Assembly: GCF_002368115.1 (NCBI RefSeq) | Contig: NZ_AP018316.1 | Location: 2,495,686-2,559,685, forward strand | Reading direction: 5' to 3' | From: Dolichospermum compactum NIES-806 | Lineage (GTDB): Bacteria; Cyanobacteriota; Cyanobacteriia; Cyanobacteriales; Nostocaceae | DNA length: 64,000 nucleotides | In this document: piece after piece, positions 18,628 to 27,335 of the stretch | Layout: every line of letters starts with the position of its first letter | Position numbering within the stretch: position 1 is the stretch's first letter | Notes under the pieces: generated by a model | What the model was told of the DNA's origin: nothing | What the model saw: the letters and a program-made list of their open reading frames with translations, nothing else | Database searches by the model: none | Made by a program: the position numbers and the translations under genes

Positions 18628-19011
18628 TTAATCTTGAATGTACTCTTTGCCTGACACTAAAGCCATTTCAGCGCGAACAAATTCTCTACCTAAATAAGCT
18701 GCATGATCTAATAAAGCCACAGGACAATTTGGAGTTTCTTCAAAAATCTTGATACAGAGTTCTTTGGCTGTACGTCCACTAAATACAGTTGTGTGGCTTC
18801 TTTCCACTTTACCGCGAACAGGAATCACCTCACCTGTTTCGGGATTTACGGCTAAACCACGTTCGTTAATCACATTAGTAAAATGTTTGGCATAAATTAA
18901 TCTTTCCTTTTGGTCTATGTAGATAATAAAATAGCCGTTGGGGTCAAGATCAATATGACGGTGAGAAAGTTTATTATCAATTGCTGTCAAATCTTCGAGT
19001 AGTAAATCCAT
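18628..19011 (-). CDS. DUF4346 protein
   Basis: This small cyanobacterial protein (127 aa from ATG 19011; an upstream start adds six residues) carries the conserved run YFIIYIDQKERLIYAKHF, the motif GKVERSHTTVFSGRTAKEL and the ending LGREFVRAEMAL. This matches DUF4346 as I know it. It is related to one part of methanopterin methyltransferase-like domains. There is no signal or membrane segment and the function is unknown. Confidence 0.75.
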   Translation of the reverse strand: MDLLLEDLTAIDNKLSHRHIDLDPNGYFIIYIDQKERLIYAKHFTNVINERGLAVNPETGEVIPVRGKVERSHTTVFSGRTAKELCIKIFEETPNCPVALLDHAAYLGREFVRAEMALVSGKEYIQD

Positions 19012-19074
19012 ACGCCTTGTTAAAAGCAAATTTATTGAAAGAGTATTTTTAGATTACATCAATATGCAATATTT

Positions 19075-19107
19075 AGATCCCCAAGTTCTTTGAGAAGTCG
19101 GGAATCT
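19075..19107. repeat. imperfect palindrome, ATCCCCGACTTCTT family
   Basis: The arms AGATCCCCAAGTTCTT and GAGAAGTCGGGAATCT pair with a few mismatches. It is a decayed copy of the 16047-16079 palindrome and lies just past the stop of the GNAT-like gene. Confidence 0.65.
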
Positions 19108-19113
19108 ATCTCC

Positions 19114-20283
19114 TTATTTGAAAGGTAACTCTGCATTAATGGCATCCATTTCTTTTTGTTCTAGTTGATTGACTTCCCGCACCCAAGGCAGGATAATTTG
19201 CCCTAAACGGTGGTTATAAAAGCGATGCAGGCTGTAATTCGGGGTAGCAGGGAACCCCCGGCGTTTTTTATGTTTACCACCAGCGCCGGGATCAAAATTT
19301 TGGATACTATGAGCGATCGCCCATTCAATTGGTGCATAATAACAAGCATCAAAATGTAAGCAATCTATGTCTTGAAAACTCCCCCAATAACGTCCATATA
19401 GTTTGTCTTCTTTAAATAAACAAAAGGACATCCCCACTGGTTGACCTGGATCTTCTTGATTATAAGCCGCAAAAAATACCACCCGATGCCGATAATTATG
19501 TTGTAACTGTTGAAAAAACTGCTTTGTCAAATACTTGCTTCCCCACCAACCAAATTTATCACAGGTGTCAGCATAAAAGTCATACATTAACGGAAACATA
19601 GAGTTAGGAATTTCCTCACCGGTTAACGCTTGCAATCTTAAACCGGCCTTTTCTACAGCTTTACGTTCCCGTTTAATATTCCGTCTTTGATTAGCATTAA
19701 ATCCAGTTAAATAATCATCAAAAGTTTGAAAATTAGCATTTTCCCAAATATAACTATGATGTAGCCAAGTTGTAAAACCCTGACTTTCTAAAATCGGTCG
19801 CCATTGTGGATCAACATAGAGAAAATGACAACCGGAAATCCGATTTTTCACACAAAAACTATCAATTTCATGAAGCATTAAAGCTGTAATTTCTTCCTCA
19901 TCTTCTCCGGGAGTAATTAAAAAGCGATAGCCTTCAGCCGGGGTAAATGGAGTCATGCCGAGCAACTTTGGATAATACTCTATTCCTAACCGAGAAGCTA
20001 ATTCTGCCCATTGATGATCAAAAACAAACTCCCCTTGGCTATGTCCTTTTAAATATAAAGGAGCAGCCGCAATTAAAGTTCTGTCTCGCCACAAAATCAA
20101 GTGATTTGGCAACCAACCAGTATTGGCTGTAACACTTTGAGATATTTCCAAATTGTGCAACCAATCCCATTCTAAAAAAGGGGTTTTTAACGGCATCGCT
20201 AAAGCATCCCATTCAGCTTGGGGAACATCAGCGATTGTGTGCGTCCACACAAGAGAATAATGGGGTTTGTGTTCTTTGATCAT
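19114..20283 (-). CDS. GNAT-like protein of the FemAB-like DUF482 family
   Basis: The 389-aa protein belongs to the 'peptidogalycan biosynthesis/recognition' acyltransferase-like family (PF04339). Family marks are FLEWDWLHNLE near the start, NANFQTFDDYLTGFNANQRRNIKRER in pieces through the middle, FYADTCDKFGWWGSKYLT, GRYWGSF and HFDACYY. The enzyme activity is not established. Two GNAT-type folds in tandem are expected from the length. No membrane segment is seen. Confidence 0.82.
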   Translation of the reverse strand: MIKEHKPHYSLVWTHTIADVPQAEWDALAMPLKTPFLEWDWLHNLEISQSVTANTGWLPNHLILWRDRTLIAAAPLYLKGHSQGEFVFDHQWAELASRLGIEYYPKLLGMTPFTPAEGYRFLITPGEDEEEITALMLHEIDSFCVKNRISGCHFLYVDPQWRPILESQGFTTWLHHSYIWENANFQTFDDYLTGFNANQRRNIKRERKAVEKAGLRLQALTGEEIPNSMFPLMYDFYADTCDKFGWWGSKYLTKQFFQQLQHNYRHRVVFFAAYNQEDPGQPVGMSFCLFKEDKLYGRYWGSFQDIDCLHFDACYYAPIEWAIAHSIQNFDPGAGGKHKKRRGFPATPNYSLHRFYNHRLGQIILPWVREVNQLEQKEMDAINAELPFK

Positions 20284-20345
20284 TGTGTATTTGTCCAGTA
20301 ATTTAAGATTTACTTCTTACTCATGCTTGGGCGCACTACATTTCT

Positions 20346-20368
20346 GGGCGCAGGCCCTGCGCCCCTAC
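20346..20368. repeat. GGGCGCAGG...CCCCTAC palindromic repeat
   Basis: It reads GGGCGCAGGCC with TGCGCCCCTAC. The CTAC end overlaps and supplies the TAG stop of the RibD-C gene on the minus strand. Copies are at 61135-61157 and 63735-63757. Confidence 0.75.
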
Positions 20369-21048
20369 TGGATTATTCTATAGTATAAAAATACTTCTTG
20401 CTCTATTGTGGATACTTCTAATAATTGTAACTTAGGAGCAAGATCAGCTAAAAATCCTGTTCCCTCGACAGGTGAAGGCGCAATACTACCACCTAAAATC
20501 AGTGGACAAATAGTTAACCAGATTTCATCAATTAAATTAGATTCTAGAAAAGATGCTACTAATTGTCCTCCTCCCAAAATAGCTAACCGGCTAATTTGTA
20601 ACCTGGTTAAATATTTTAAAGCAGCCAAAATGTCAATTTCTTGGCTAGGAGTTTCAAAGACTAAAACTTCTTCAAACTCTGATCTTTCTTGCCAAAAATA
20701 AGCTCCCAGAGAGGTTGTGAGTAACCATCGTCTTACTGGTTGTTGAAAAAATTTAATATCCGGATTCAGGTTGCCTGAACGGGAAATCACTATATGAACT
20801 GGCTGGGGGTGCTGATTTGCTATTTTTCTTTGTTGCAAGAGTATTGTATCTGTGATGGTCATTGTTGTACCGTAGGCACGAAGAGTACCAGCACCAAATA
20901 AAACGGCATCAGATGCAGCAATTTGTTTCCCCATGTGTATTTTATCAGCCACTGAGCCAAATCGAGCAGGCGATCGCCTAAAATCTGCTATTTTGCCATC
21001 AGCACTCATGGCTAAAACTACTGTGGTATGAGGACGATGTTGCATCAT
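20365..21048 (-). CDS. RibD C-terminal domain reductase
   Basis: This is a stand-alone reductase domain (227 aa) of the RibD-C/dihydrofolate reductase-like fold. It probably reduces a riboflavin pathway pyrimidine with NADPH. The motifs are LAMSADGKIAD near the start, ASDAVLFGAGTLRAYG, PVHIVISRSG and ILGGGQLVASFLESNLIDE. There is no deaminase domain, so it could complement a separate RibD or act on another substrate. The stop codon lies in a dispersed repeat. Confidence 0.82.
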   Translation of the reverse strand: MMQHRPHTTVVLAMSADGKIADFRRSPARFGSVADKIHMGKQIAASDAVLFGAGTLRAYGTTMTITDTILLQQRKIANQHPQPVHIVISRSGNLNPDIKFFQQPVRRWLLTTSLGAYFWQERSEFEEVLVFETPSQEIDILAALKYLTRLQISRLAILGGGQLVASFLESNLIDEIWLTICPLILGGSIAPSPVEGTGFLADLAPKLQLLEVSTIEQEVFLYYRIIQ

Positions 21049-21488
21049 TGCATTGCTCTGATATTTCTTCGTTGTGGATATATTTTCTCACAATCTATCA
21101 CAATCAGACAAAGTTGAGAACTTTTATACCATTATCAGGAGTCAGGAGGAAGAAGAAGGAAGAAGAAGGAAGAAGAATTAGAAGGAGATAAGAATAGTCT
21201 CCAATTTAGGAAAGTGATAGCTAAATGAATAGTTTCAAAGCTTATTCCTTGCACATTATTTACATTTTATCGCTCTTAATTTATTGATTCATCAAGATCT
21301 TCGGTTTATTAAGCAAACCCTAATTAGTTTGATTTTTTGAAATTTTTAATTCTTACCTGTTATCTCTTGTTTTACTGAGAAATTGAAATTGATCGTAAAC
21401 TTATCATCAACTAATAAAATGTCTCCTTTGGTTAGTGTAATTTTATATCTTTGTAATTGTCGTTTAAAGATGCGAAGTGAGACAAACA
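21049..21488. other. intergenic region with GGAAGAAGAA tandem run
   Basis: These roughly 430 bases have no credible gene. A purine-rich run near 21140-21180 repeats GGAAGAAGAA. The remainder is AT-rich and probably holds the promoter of the downstream sensor kinase. Confidence 0.5.
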
Positions 21489-23381
21489 ATGGCTAAATCT
21501 CGGCAATCGTCATTTCGACAAATTTTAGTAACAAGAATACTGCTGGTATTTGTCCCAGTTTTATTAGTAGGAGAAATGGTTGCCCTCAATAAAGCCCGTT
21601 CTAGTCTATTAAATACTGCTCGACAAAATCTAACAGAAAGTGCGGTTAACAAAGGAGAAAAAATTAGTGATGATATTGCCGCCTTGCGCTCCAATTTAAT
21701 TACAGCCAGTCAGACAAAAGTAATTAAATCCGGTTCACCTTTCCAAATTGAACAATTTCTTAAACAGCTACAAAAACAACTACCAACTCAAATAGATTGT
21801 CTGCAATTCACCCACATTAAAAAAGGTGAAATAATTGCCAGTAGTTGTGGCATTCAAGAAATTACCCCATCCGGTTTATCTCCCACTGGTGATGATGTTG
21901 ATATTCAATTCATATTACCATCTCAATCTGGAAAAACTGGTAAAAGAGACAAACAAAATCAACTACAATTATTTTTATCAATTCCTATCGCTAATCAACG
22001 TGGTAATTTAGCTTACCGATTAAGCATTAAAACTACATTGTATCAACAAAATCCCAATCATCCAGGCTCATTGACAGGTTTTTTAGTAGTCATTGCTGAA
22101 GATGGTAGAGTTTTAGCCCATCCATTCCCAGAAAGAATCGGTACTAATATTAAAAATTATGCCGATGTGGAAAGAATACAAGCCATAGTTAAAAATGCGT
22201 TAGGTGGCAGTAATAATTCTAGTAATTTATCCTTTGTTGAAGGACAGGAATTAGTTACAGGTTTTACAGCTACTACTAAACCTATCACCACAAAACCCTC
22301 ACAAAGATGGATTGTTCTAGCAGTTACCAGTGTAGAAAATGCCCTATTTGGTTTAGAAGAAATTAAACTAATTCTGATTGTTTTAACAGTTGGTTTAATT
22401 GGTGCAAGTTTATTAGCATCATTTTATTTAGTTCCTTATTTAGCAGGTCCTGTGGAAGAACTCCGCGACTATGCTGTTAATCTTCATAGTCATCATGCAG
22501 CACAACCCATTCCGCGCAACTTCAAGATTCGGGAATTTAACCAATTAGCACAAGCATTAGATCAAATGGTAGAAAGACTCAAAGATTGGGCAGAAGAATT
22601 AGAAATTGCTTGGAAAGAAGCTAAATCAGCTAACCAAATCAAAAGCCAATTTCTCGCTACAACTTCCCATGAGTTAAGAAATCCCTTGAATATTATTATT
22701 AACTGTGTACGGTTAGTCCGTGATGATTTATGCGACAGTAGAGAAGAAGAATTAGAATTTCTCAAAAAAGCTGATGATACAGCAATTCATTTATTAAAGA
22801 TAATTAATGATTTGCTAGATATTTCTAAAATAGAAGCTGGTAAACTTTCCGTAACTACAGTACCGCTGGATTTACGACAATTATTATTAGAGGTAATTAA
22901 CTTACAATCAGTTAATGTCCAATATAAAGGACTGCAATTAATTTGTGATATAGGTGATAAACCTATTCCCATAAAATCTGATGCCATTAAACTTAAACAA
23001 GTGTTAATTAATATTATTGGTAATGCCACTAAATTCACTGATGAAGGTAGTATTCAAATTACCACAAATATTAATCAGCATCGGCATCATGTTTTAGTTT
23101 CCATCAAAGATACAGGAATTGGTATTGACCCAGGAGAACAAGGTAAACTATTTCGTCCTTTTGTCATGGTTGACGGTACAACTACGCGCAAGTTTGAGGG
23201 AACTGGATTGGGTTTAGCAATTTCTCGGAATTTAATTGAACTCATGGGTGGTAAAATCACCTTAGAGAGCTTAGGGTTAAATCAAGGAACAACAGTAATT
23301 ATCAAATTACCTTTGATTGATCTTGCTTTATTACCTAATCCAGAAAAAAAAGATGTGGTCAGAAATAGAGTTAGGAGTTAA
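21489..23381 (+). CDS. membrane sensor histidine kinase with extracytoplasmic domain
   Basis: This two-component sensor has a first membrane helix at about residues 12-32 (ILLVFVPVLLVGE). An extracytoplasmic Cache-like sensor follows to about 270 (FLVVIAEDGRVLAHPFPERIG is a Cache signature). After a second membrane helix (about 288-310) comes a HAMP region, a HisKA with the phospho-His in TTSHELRNPLN, and an HATPase with N box NATKF, G1 DTGIGI and G2 GTGLGLAIS. No receiver is attached and no response regulator gene is adjacent. ATG 21489 is preferred to GTG 21477. Confidence 0.9.
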   Translation: MAKSRQSSFRQILVTRILLVFVPVLLVGEMVALNKARSSLLNTARQNLTESAVNKGEKISDDIAALRSNLITASQTKVIKSGSPFQIEQFLKQLQKQLPTQIDCLQFTHIKKGEIIASSCGIQEITPSGLSPTGDDVDIQFILPSQSGKTGKRDKQNQLQLFLSIPIANQRGNLAYRLSIKTTLYQQNPNHPGSLTGFLVVIAEDGRVLAHPFPERIGTNIKNYADVERIQAIVKNALGGSNNSSNLSFVEGQELVTGFTATTKPITTKPSQRWIVLAVTSVENALFGLEEIKLILIVLTVGLIGASLLASFYLVPYLAGPVEELRDYAVNLHSHHAAQPIPRNFKIREFNQLAQALDQMVERLKDWAEELEIAWKEAKSANQIKSQFLATTSHELRNPLNIIINCVRLVRDDLCDSREEELEFLKKADDTAIHLLKIINDLLDISKIEAGKLSVTTVPLDLRQLLLEVINLQSVNVQYKGLQLICDIGDKPIPIKSDAIKLKQVLINIIGNATKFTDEGSIQITTNINQHRHHVLVSIKDTGIGIDPGEQGKLFRPFVMVDGTTTRKFEGTGLGLAISRNLIELMGGKITLESLGLNQGTTVIIKLPLIDLALLPNPEKKDVVRNRVRS

Positions 23382-23438
23382 TTCTGACTTTCAGAAATGT
23401 TCCGCAAATAATAAATTTAAAATTACAACCCTCCTAAA

Positions 23439-24296
23439 ATGAAGCGACTTTTTTCAGGTATTTTTGTAGTGACAACCTTATTGCTAAGTCCTGGTTGTTC
23501 ATCAAATACTAAGTCTACTGAAACACAGGTTTCACCTAGTATGATGACGCATCATGATGGACATTCTATGGGAAATATGAATCATGGAGATAATTCACAA
23601 ATAACTACTAAGGTTAAATTAACTGCTCCGAAAAGTTTATCACCAAATCAACCGATTAATTTAGTTATTGATATTCAAGATACTACTGGAAAACCTGTGA
23701 ATAAGTTTGACATTTTCCAAGAAAAAATCATGCACTTAATTGTTGTTAGTGATGATTTACGATCTTTTGCTCATATTCATCCCGAATATAAAGAAAATGG
23801 TCGCTTTGAAGTGACTGCAAATTTACCAGAATCAGGTAATTATACATTTTTCAGTGATTATAAACCTGCTGGAGATAAGGAAAATATCTCGTTAATGAAT
23901 ATGACAATTCCTGGGACAGTTCCTTTACCAAAAAATTTAGAAAAGTTCAGTAAAACTAAAACTATCTCAGATACTAAAGTCAATCTGAATATTTCTGAAA
24001 AAAATATTAAAGCTGGTCAAGCAGTAACTTTAAGTTTCGATTTAAAGGATCAAAAAAATCAATCTATTAAAGATTTACAACCATATTTGGGGGAAAAGGG
24101 ACATTTAGTAATTATTAAAAGTTCGTCTCCTTTAACTACATCTGATTATATTCATGCACACGCAATGAAAGATTCTGCTGACGGAAAAGTTGAATTTCAT
24201 ACTCAGTTTCCCAAACCAGGAACATATAAAATGTGGATGCAATTTAATCGCAACGGACAAATCAAAACCGCAGATTTTTGGGTAAATGTAGAATAG
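23439..24296 (+). CDS. His/Met-rich lipoprotein with two beta-sandwich domains
   Basis: The lipobox LSPGC (about residues 16-20) marks an anchored extracytoplasmic protein. Just after it is a metal-binding-looking stretch (MMTHHDGHSMGNMNHGD). Two Ig-like domains of YtkA/FixH type follow, with HLIVVSDDLRSFAHIHPE in the first and HLVIIKSS...YIHAHAM in the second. The repeated His clusters suggest copper or similar binding. It lies 57 bp after the sensor kinase, so the two may be co-transcribed; a metal-sensing pair is possible. Confidence 0.78.
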   Translation: MKRLFSGIFVVTTLLLSPGCSSNTKSTETQVSPSMMTHHDGHSMGNMNHGDNSQITTKVKLTAPKSLSPNQPINLVIDIQDTTGKPVNKFDIFQEKIMHLIVVSDDLRSFAHIHPEYKENGRFEVTANLPESGNYTFFSDYKPAGDKENISLMNMTIPGTVPLPKNLEKFSKTKTISDTKVNLNISEKNIKAGQAVTLSFDLKDQKNQSIKDLQPYLGEKGHLVIIKSSSPLTTSDYIHAHAMKDSADGKVEFHTQFPKPGTYKMWMQFNRNGQIKTADFWVNVE

Positions 24297-24302
24297 AAAA
24301 TC

Positions 24303-24509
24303 GTAGGTTGGGTTAAGCAACAGCGCAACCCAAAAACAATTTTAGACATCTCCAGAAATTCAATATGCGTAGCCCGAAACCTTTGTAGGGACAATTCATG
24401 AATTGTCCCTACATCTTTTTTGGAGATGTCTAAACAGGATCAAATATTCTGTGGAGTTCTCTTAACGATTTTGAACAATGTTGGGTTTCCTTGCGTCAAC
24501 CAAACCTAC
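24303..24509. repeat. GTAGGTTGGGTT repeat split by a younger insertion
   Basis: The left end GTAGGTTGGGTT and right end CAACCAAACCTAC are those of the repeat at 3373-3481. A complete smaller element (24341-24434) sits between them, so this is an older repeat hit by a newer one. Confidence 0.6.
24341..24434. mobile_element. 94-bp MITE-like element
   Basis: The 14-bp terminal inverted repeats are perfect: TTTAGACATCTCCA and TGGAGATGTCTAAA. The interior contains a perfect 28-bp palindrome (24385-24412, GTAGGGACAATTCA and its complement). There is no coding capacity. Confidence 0.8.
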
Positions 24510-24561
24510 AAAAATTAAATTAATATTCTCTTCCATAATAGGAGCGATAGAACCGTTATTT

Positions 24562-24981
24562 TTAACTTTGATCCGCTTGTACTAAAAAATCCTTTGGTGA
24601 TAAAATAGGAATGTTTTGATAGCATTTAAGAGCCAATAAATCTTCATCTCCGGTAATAATCATATTAGCATTACCAGCAATAGCAAGTGAGAGAAATTTA
24701 TCGTCTTTGGGATCTCGACAAACTTGCACATGATTGACAATATCAACTATCTCAGCCAGATTTTTTAGATATACAATAAATTTTTGCCGCTCTTCAAAAC
24801 TGACATAATTATTAAATTTTTTCCTGGAAAGAACCATTTCTAATTCTGTAAGTGTTTCCGCAGAAACAAGAATGTGATGGAAATCAAAAGCATAACGAAC
24901 TGCTTGAGAATTGATAGATTTGGGAGTTAGTAACCGACTCACAAAACAATTAGTGTCAATAACAATTCTTTGCTCAATCAT
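24562..24981 (-). CDS. PIN-domain toxin, VapC-like
   Basis: This is a probable RNase toxin of a type II toxin-antitoxin pair. The PIN acidic residues are visible: Asp in VIDTNCFVSRLL, Glu in LTELEMVL, Asp in CRDPKDDKFLSLA and Asp in IITGDEDLLAL. The length of about 139 aa matches the COG1569-like subgroup. The start overlaps the antitoxin stop by a few bases, the usual coupled arrangement. An upstream ATG adds three residues. Confidence 0.88.
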   Translation of the reverse strand: MIEQRIVIDTNCFVSRLLTPKSINSQAVRYAFDFHHILVSAETLTELEMVLSRKKFNNYVSFEERQKFIVYLKNLAEIVDIVNHVQVCRDPKDDKFLSLAIAGNANMIITGDEDLLALKCYQNIPILSPKDFLVQADQS

Positions 24982-25225
24982 CACTTTCAAGCATTTCCTT
25001 GAGCTTTTCTTCTGTCATACCTTTTACTTCGGCATTTTTACCAACTTGATCACAAAATCCATGAAACTCATTTTTTAGCAATTTAGTTAATCTTTGATAC
25101 TCTAAGACAGATAGCACTACAACTAAATCTTGTTCCTGACGCTGAATGGTTATTGGTTCTTTTTGAGCTTTATCTAAAAATTCTGTAAAATTTTGTTTTG
25201 CTTCTGTGGCAGATAAATAAATCAT
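24974..25225 (-). CDS. Phd/YefM-type antitoxin
   Basis: The 83-aa protein starts MIYLSATEAKQNFTEFLDKA, the usual Phd/YefM DNA-binding fold with the 'no more than one helix after SATEA' pattern. PITIQRQEQDLVVVLS follows. The charged tail (EEKLKEMLESDD) probably wraps the PIN toxin. A good ribosome site (GGAGG) lies just upstream. It is expected to repress its own operon. Confidence 0.88.
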   Translation of the reverse strand: MIYLSATEAKQNFTEFLDKAQKEPITIQRQEQDLVVVLSVLEYQRLTKLLKNEFHGFCDQVGKNAEVKGMTEEKLKEMLESDD

Positions 25226-25310
25226 AATATACCTCCTTTCTTTTTATCATAACTCAAACTGGTTATTCGACGTGATTAAATAAATTCCCATTTCTAAGAT
25301 TAAAAATAAA

Positions 25311-25350
25311 CATCCTGTAAATCATTAAATCCTGTAAATCCTGATTCAGG
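25311..25350 (-). repeat. dispersed GAATCAGGAT repeat, copy 3 (inverted)
   Basis: Read on the minus strand it is CCTGAATCAGGATTTACAGG followed by ATTTAATG and a further CAGGATG. It lies between the Phd gene and the transglutaminase gene. Confidence 0.7.
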
Positions 25351-25469
25351 TAAACGTTTATATAGCATTGTCAAAGGCTATCAGAATTCATTCTGAGGCG
25401 GACTCGGACGCAAGGAAACCCAACATTTATACATACATTTTCCGTTGGGTTTTGTTCCTCAATCAAAAA

Positions 25470-27140
25470 TTAAAAAGGTGGTAATTCCTTCAGAATCGTA
25501 AACCGAATATGGTTAATAGCTAAGTCACCTAGTGAAATCTCTTCTTTTGTTAAGCGGATACCATTTCTGCTTAAGGTTTCAAAGGTGATACCTTTACCAA
25601 TTTCGATGTGATACCAACATAAGCCCATGAAGAACCGTGTCGGGTATGGACCACCTTCTTCAAGATCATCAGGATTAGATTCCATTGGCAACCAACCAAT
25701 TCCGGGAATATAAAACTCTAACCAAACATGATTAAAATCCGGTTGGAGAGGAACGCCTTGATGTTCAGCATAGACGGGACATTTATATCTACCAACGGTG
25801 CGACAAGGAATACCATTGAGACGACAAAGTGCTAGTAGTACACCTACATATTCTCCACAAGAACCTGTACCCCGATCTAGAGCAATATCAGGTGAGTCAA
25901 TATGGGGTTTAATGGCATAGGACAATTGATCATAGACATAGTTACGGATACTGTACATTTTCCGTAATATGTTAGTTTCCGAACCAACTGCTGTCCGGGC
26001 TGCACGGATGACAATATCGGTATCCATTGCTAAATCGTCATCATCTACCAGATAGCGGGTTTTTAATTCTGGTGACAGTTCTGGAACATCTTCGACATCT
26101 TTAGGAGTGATGCGATGTTTAATGCCACGTACTTCTACTAATGCCTTCCAGCCAAATATATGACGTTCACCGGGGGCAAGGCTATCAAATTGAAATACGG
26201 CTACTCTTTGTCCGTCAATGATTTCTTCAGTGAAAGGTAAACCAATATGTTCAACTTGTTGGACTTTTTGCCTTTCTGTTTCTGAGGGGAGGGCAATGCG
26301 CCATTCTATATCGGCTAAGTAAACTTCATCAAGGGGGGAAATCTCCTCAAGATATGACATTTCTATGAGATAGCCATTGGAAAGGGCGTAGCGTTTATCC
26401 TCCTGGTAATGATATTGTAGGGAATGAATGAATGTGCGATCGCGGTAGGTTAATTCAAAACAAGGGTCAGCGTTGGGATTATCCCGAATATAAGGTTCTT
26501 CGCTGGAGTATGCCACATAAATACGATCTTTGCCTGTATCATCCTGTCCGTAAACCGCGATACCTGTAGGAGAATCAAAAGGCGTGAGAACACTAAAACG
26601 GACTTCTCCAGTTGCCCTATCCATAGAGTAAACTGTTTGTTCCGTGCGATCGCATACCCACAAAGTTTCTTTACTAACTGCTAAATTTTGTATACCGACA
26701 CCAGGGGCATAAAATCTGGTGATTTCCTTGCGGGTGTCTCGATTAAAAATCAAAATATAGCCAAGTCTTTGGCAACTAACATAAACGGCAGATTCCCAAA
26801 CGGCCACACCATCAGCAGGATAGGGTAAAGTCACAAAATGCTCTAACCCTAAAGATGCCAATTTACATAAATAGACACTGTTCCCACGAGTCACCCAAAG
26901 ATCATCTTCCCACAGGGCTAAACCGGTAACTTCTTGAAATTCGCGGACTTGGTGGGGATTGATAATTTTGCTGTTATCGGTAAGGGGGTCAATTTCTAAT
27001 AAATGACCTTTAACCGTATCAATAGCAATAAGTCTATCTTTAATGGAAGCAATACCGTAGAGGGTAGCAGCAGTAACTGGTCTGATTATTTTTTGCCCAA
27101 ACATCTGGCTCACCGTCAAACTAGGTAGTGGAACACTCAT
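25470..27140 (-). CDS. beta-propeller plus transglutaminase-like protein
   Basis: The 556-aa protein fuses two domains. The first 240 residues look like NHL/SMP-type propeller blades, for example the repeated pattern LWVTRGNSVYL, VAVWESAVYVSC and LWVCDRTEQTVYSMDR. The C-terminal part is a transglutaminase-like cysteine protease fold with Cys in GTGSCGEYVG, His in FNHVWLEF and Asp in ESNPDD. No signal peptide is seen, so it is probably cytoplasmic. The substrate is unknown. Confidence 0.82.
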   Translation of the reverse strand: MSVPLPSLTVSQMFGQKIIRPVTAATLYGIASIKDRLIAIDTVKGHLLEIDPLTDNSKIINPHQVREFQEVTGLALWEDDLWVTRGNSVYLCKLASLGLEHFVTLPYPADGVAVWESAVYVSCQRLGYILIFNRDTRKEITRFYAPGVGIQNLAVSKETLWVCDRTEQTVYSMDRATGEVRFSVLTPFDSPTGIAVYGQDDTGKDRIYVAYSSEEPYIRDNPNADPCFELTYRDRTFIHSLQYHYQEDKRYALSNGYLIEMSYLEEISPLDEVYLADIEWRIALPSETERQKVQQVEHIGLPFTEEIIDGQRVAVFQFDSLAPGERHIFGWKALVEVRGIKHRITPKDVEDVPELSPELKTRYLVDDDDLAMDTDIVIRAARTAVGSETNILRKMYSIRNYVYDQLSYAIKPHIDSPDIALDRGTGSCGEYVGVLLALCRLNGIPCRTVGRYKCPVYAEHQGVPLQPDFNHVWLEFYIPGIGWLPMESNPDDLEEGGPYPTRFFMGLCWYHIEIGKGITFETLSRNGIRLTKEEISLGDLAINHIRFTILKELPPF

Positions 27141-27335
27141 AAATTATTATTTATTAACAACAGTTGCTATAGAGAAAGGAGTCAGGAGTATGGTTAACGC
27201 CACGCTGCGCTATCAGGAGTCCAAGAGTCAGGAAGAAGAAAATGACAACTGACAACTGACAACTGACTAATTCCACATTTTCGGACATCACTAAATTATG
27301 ATCGAATTTTGTAACCATTTCCTGTAACCTACACG

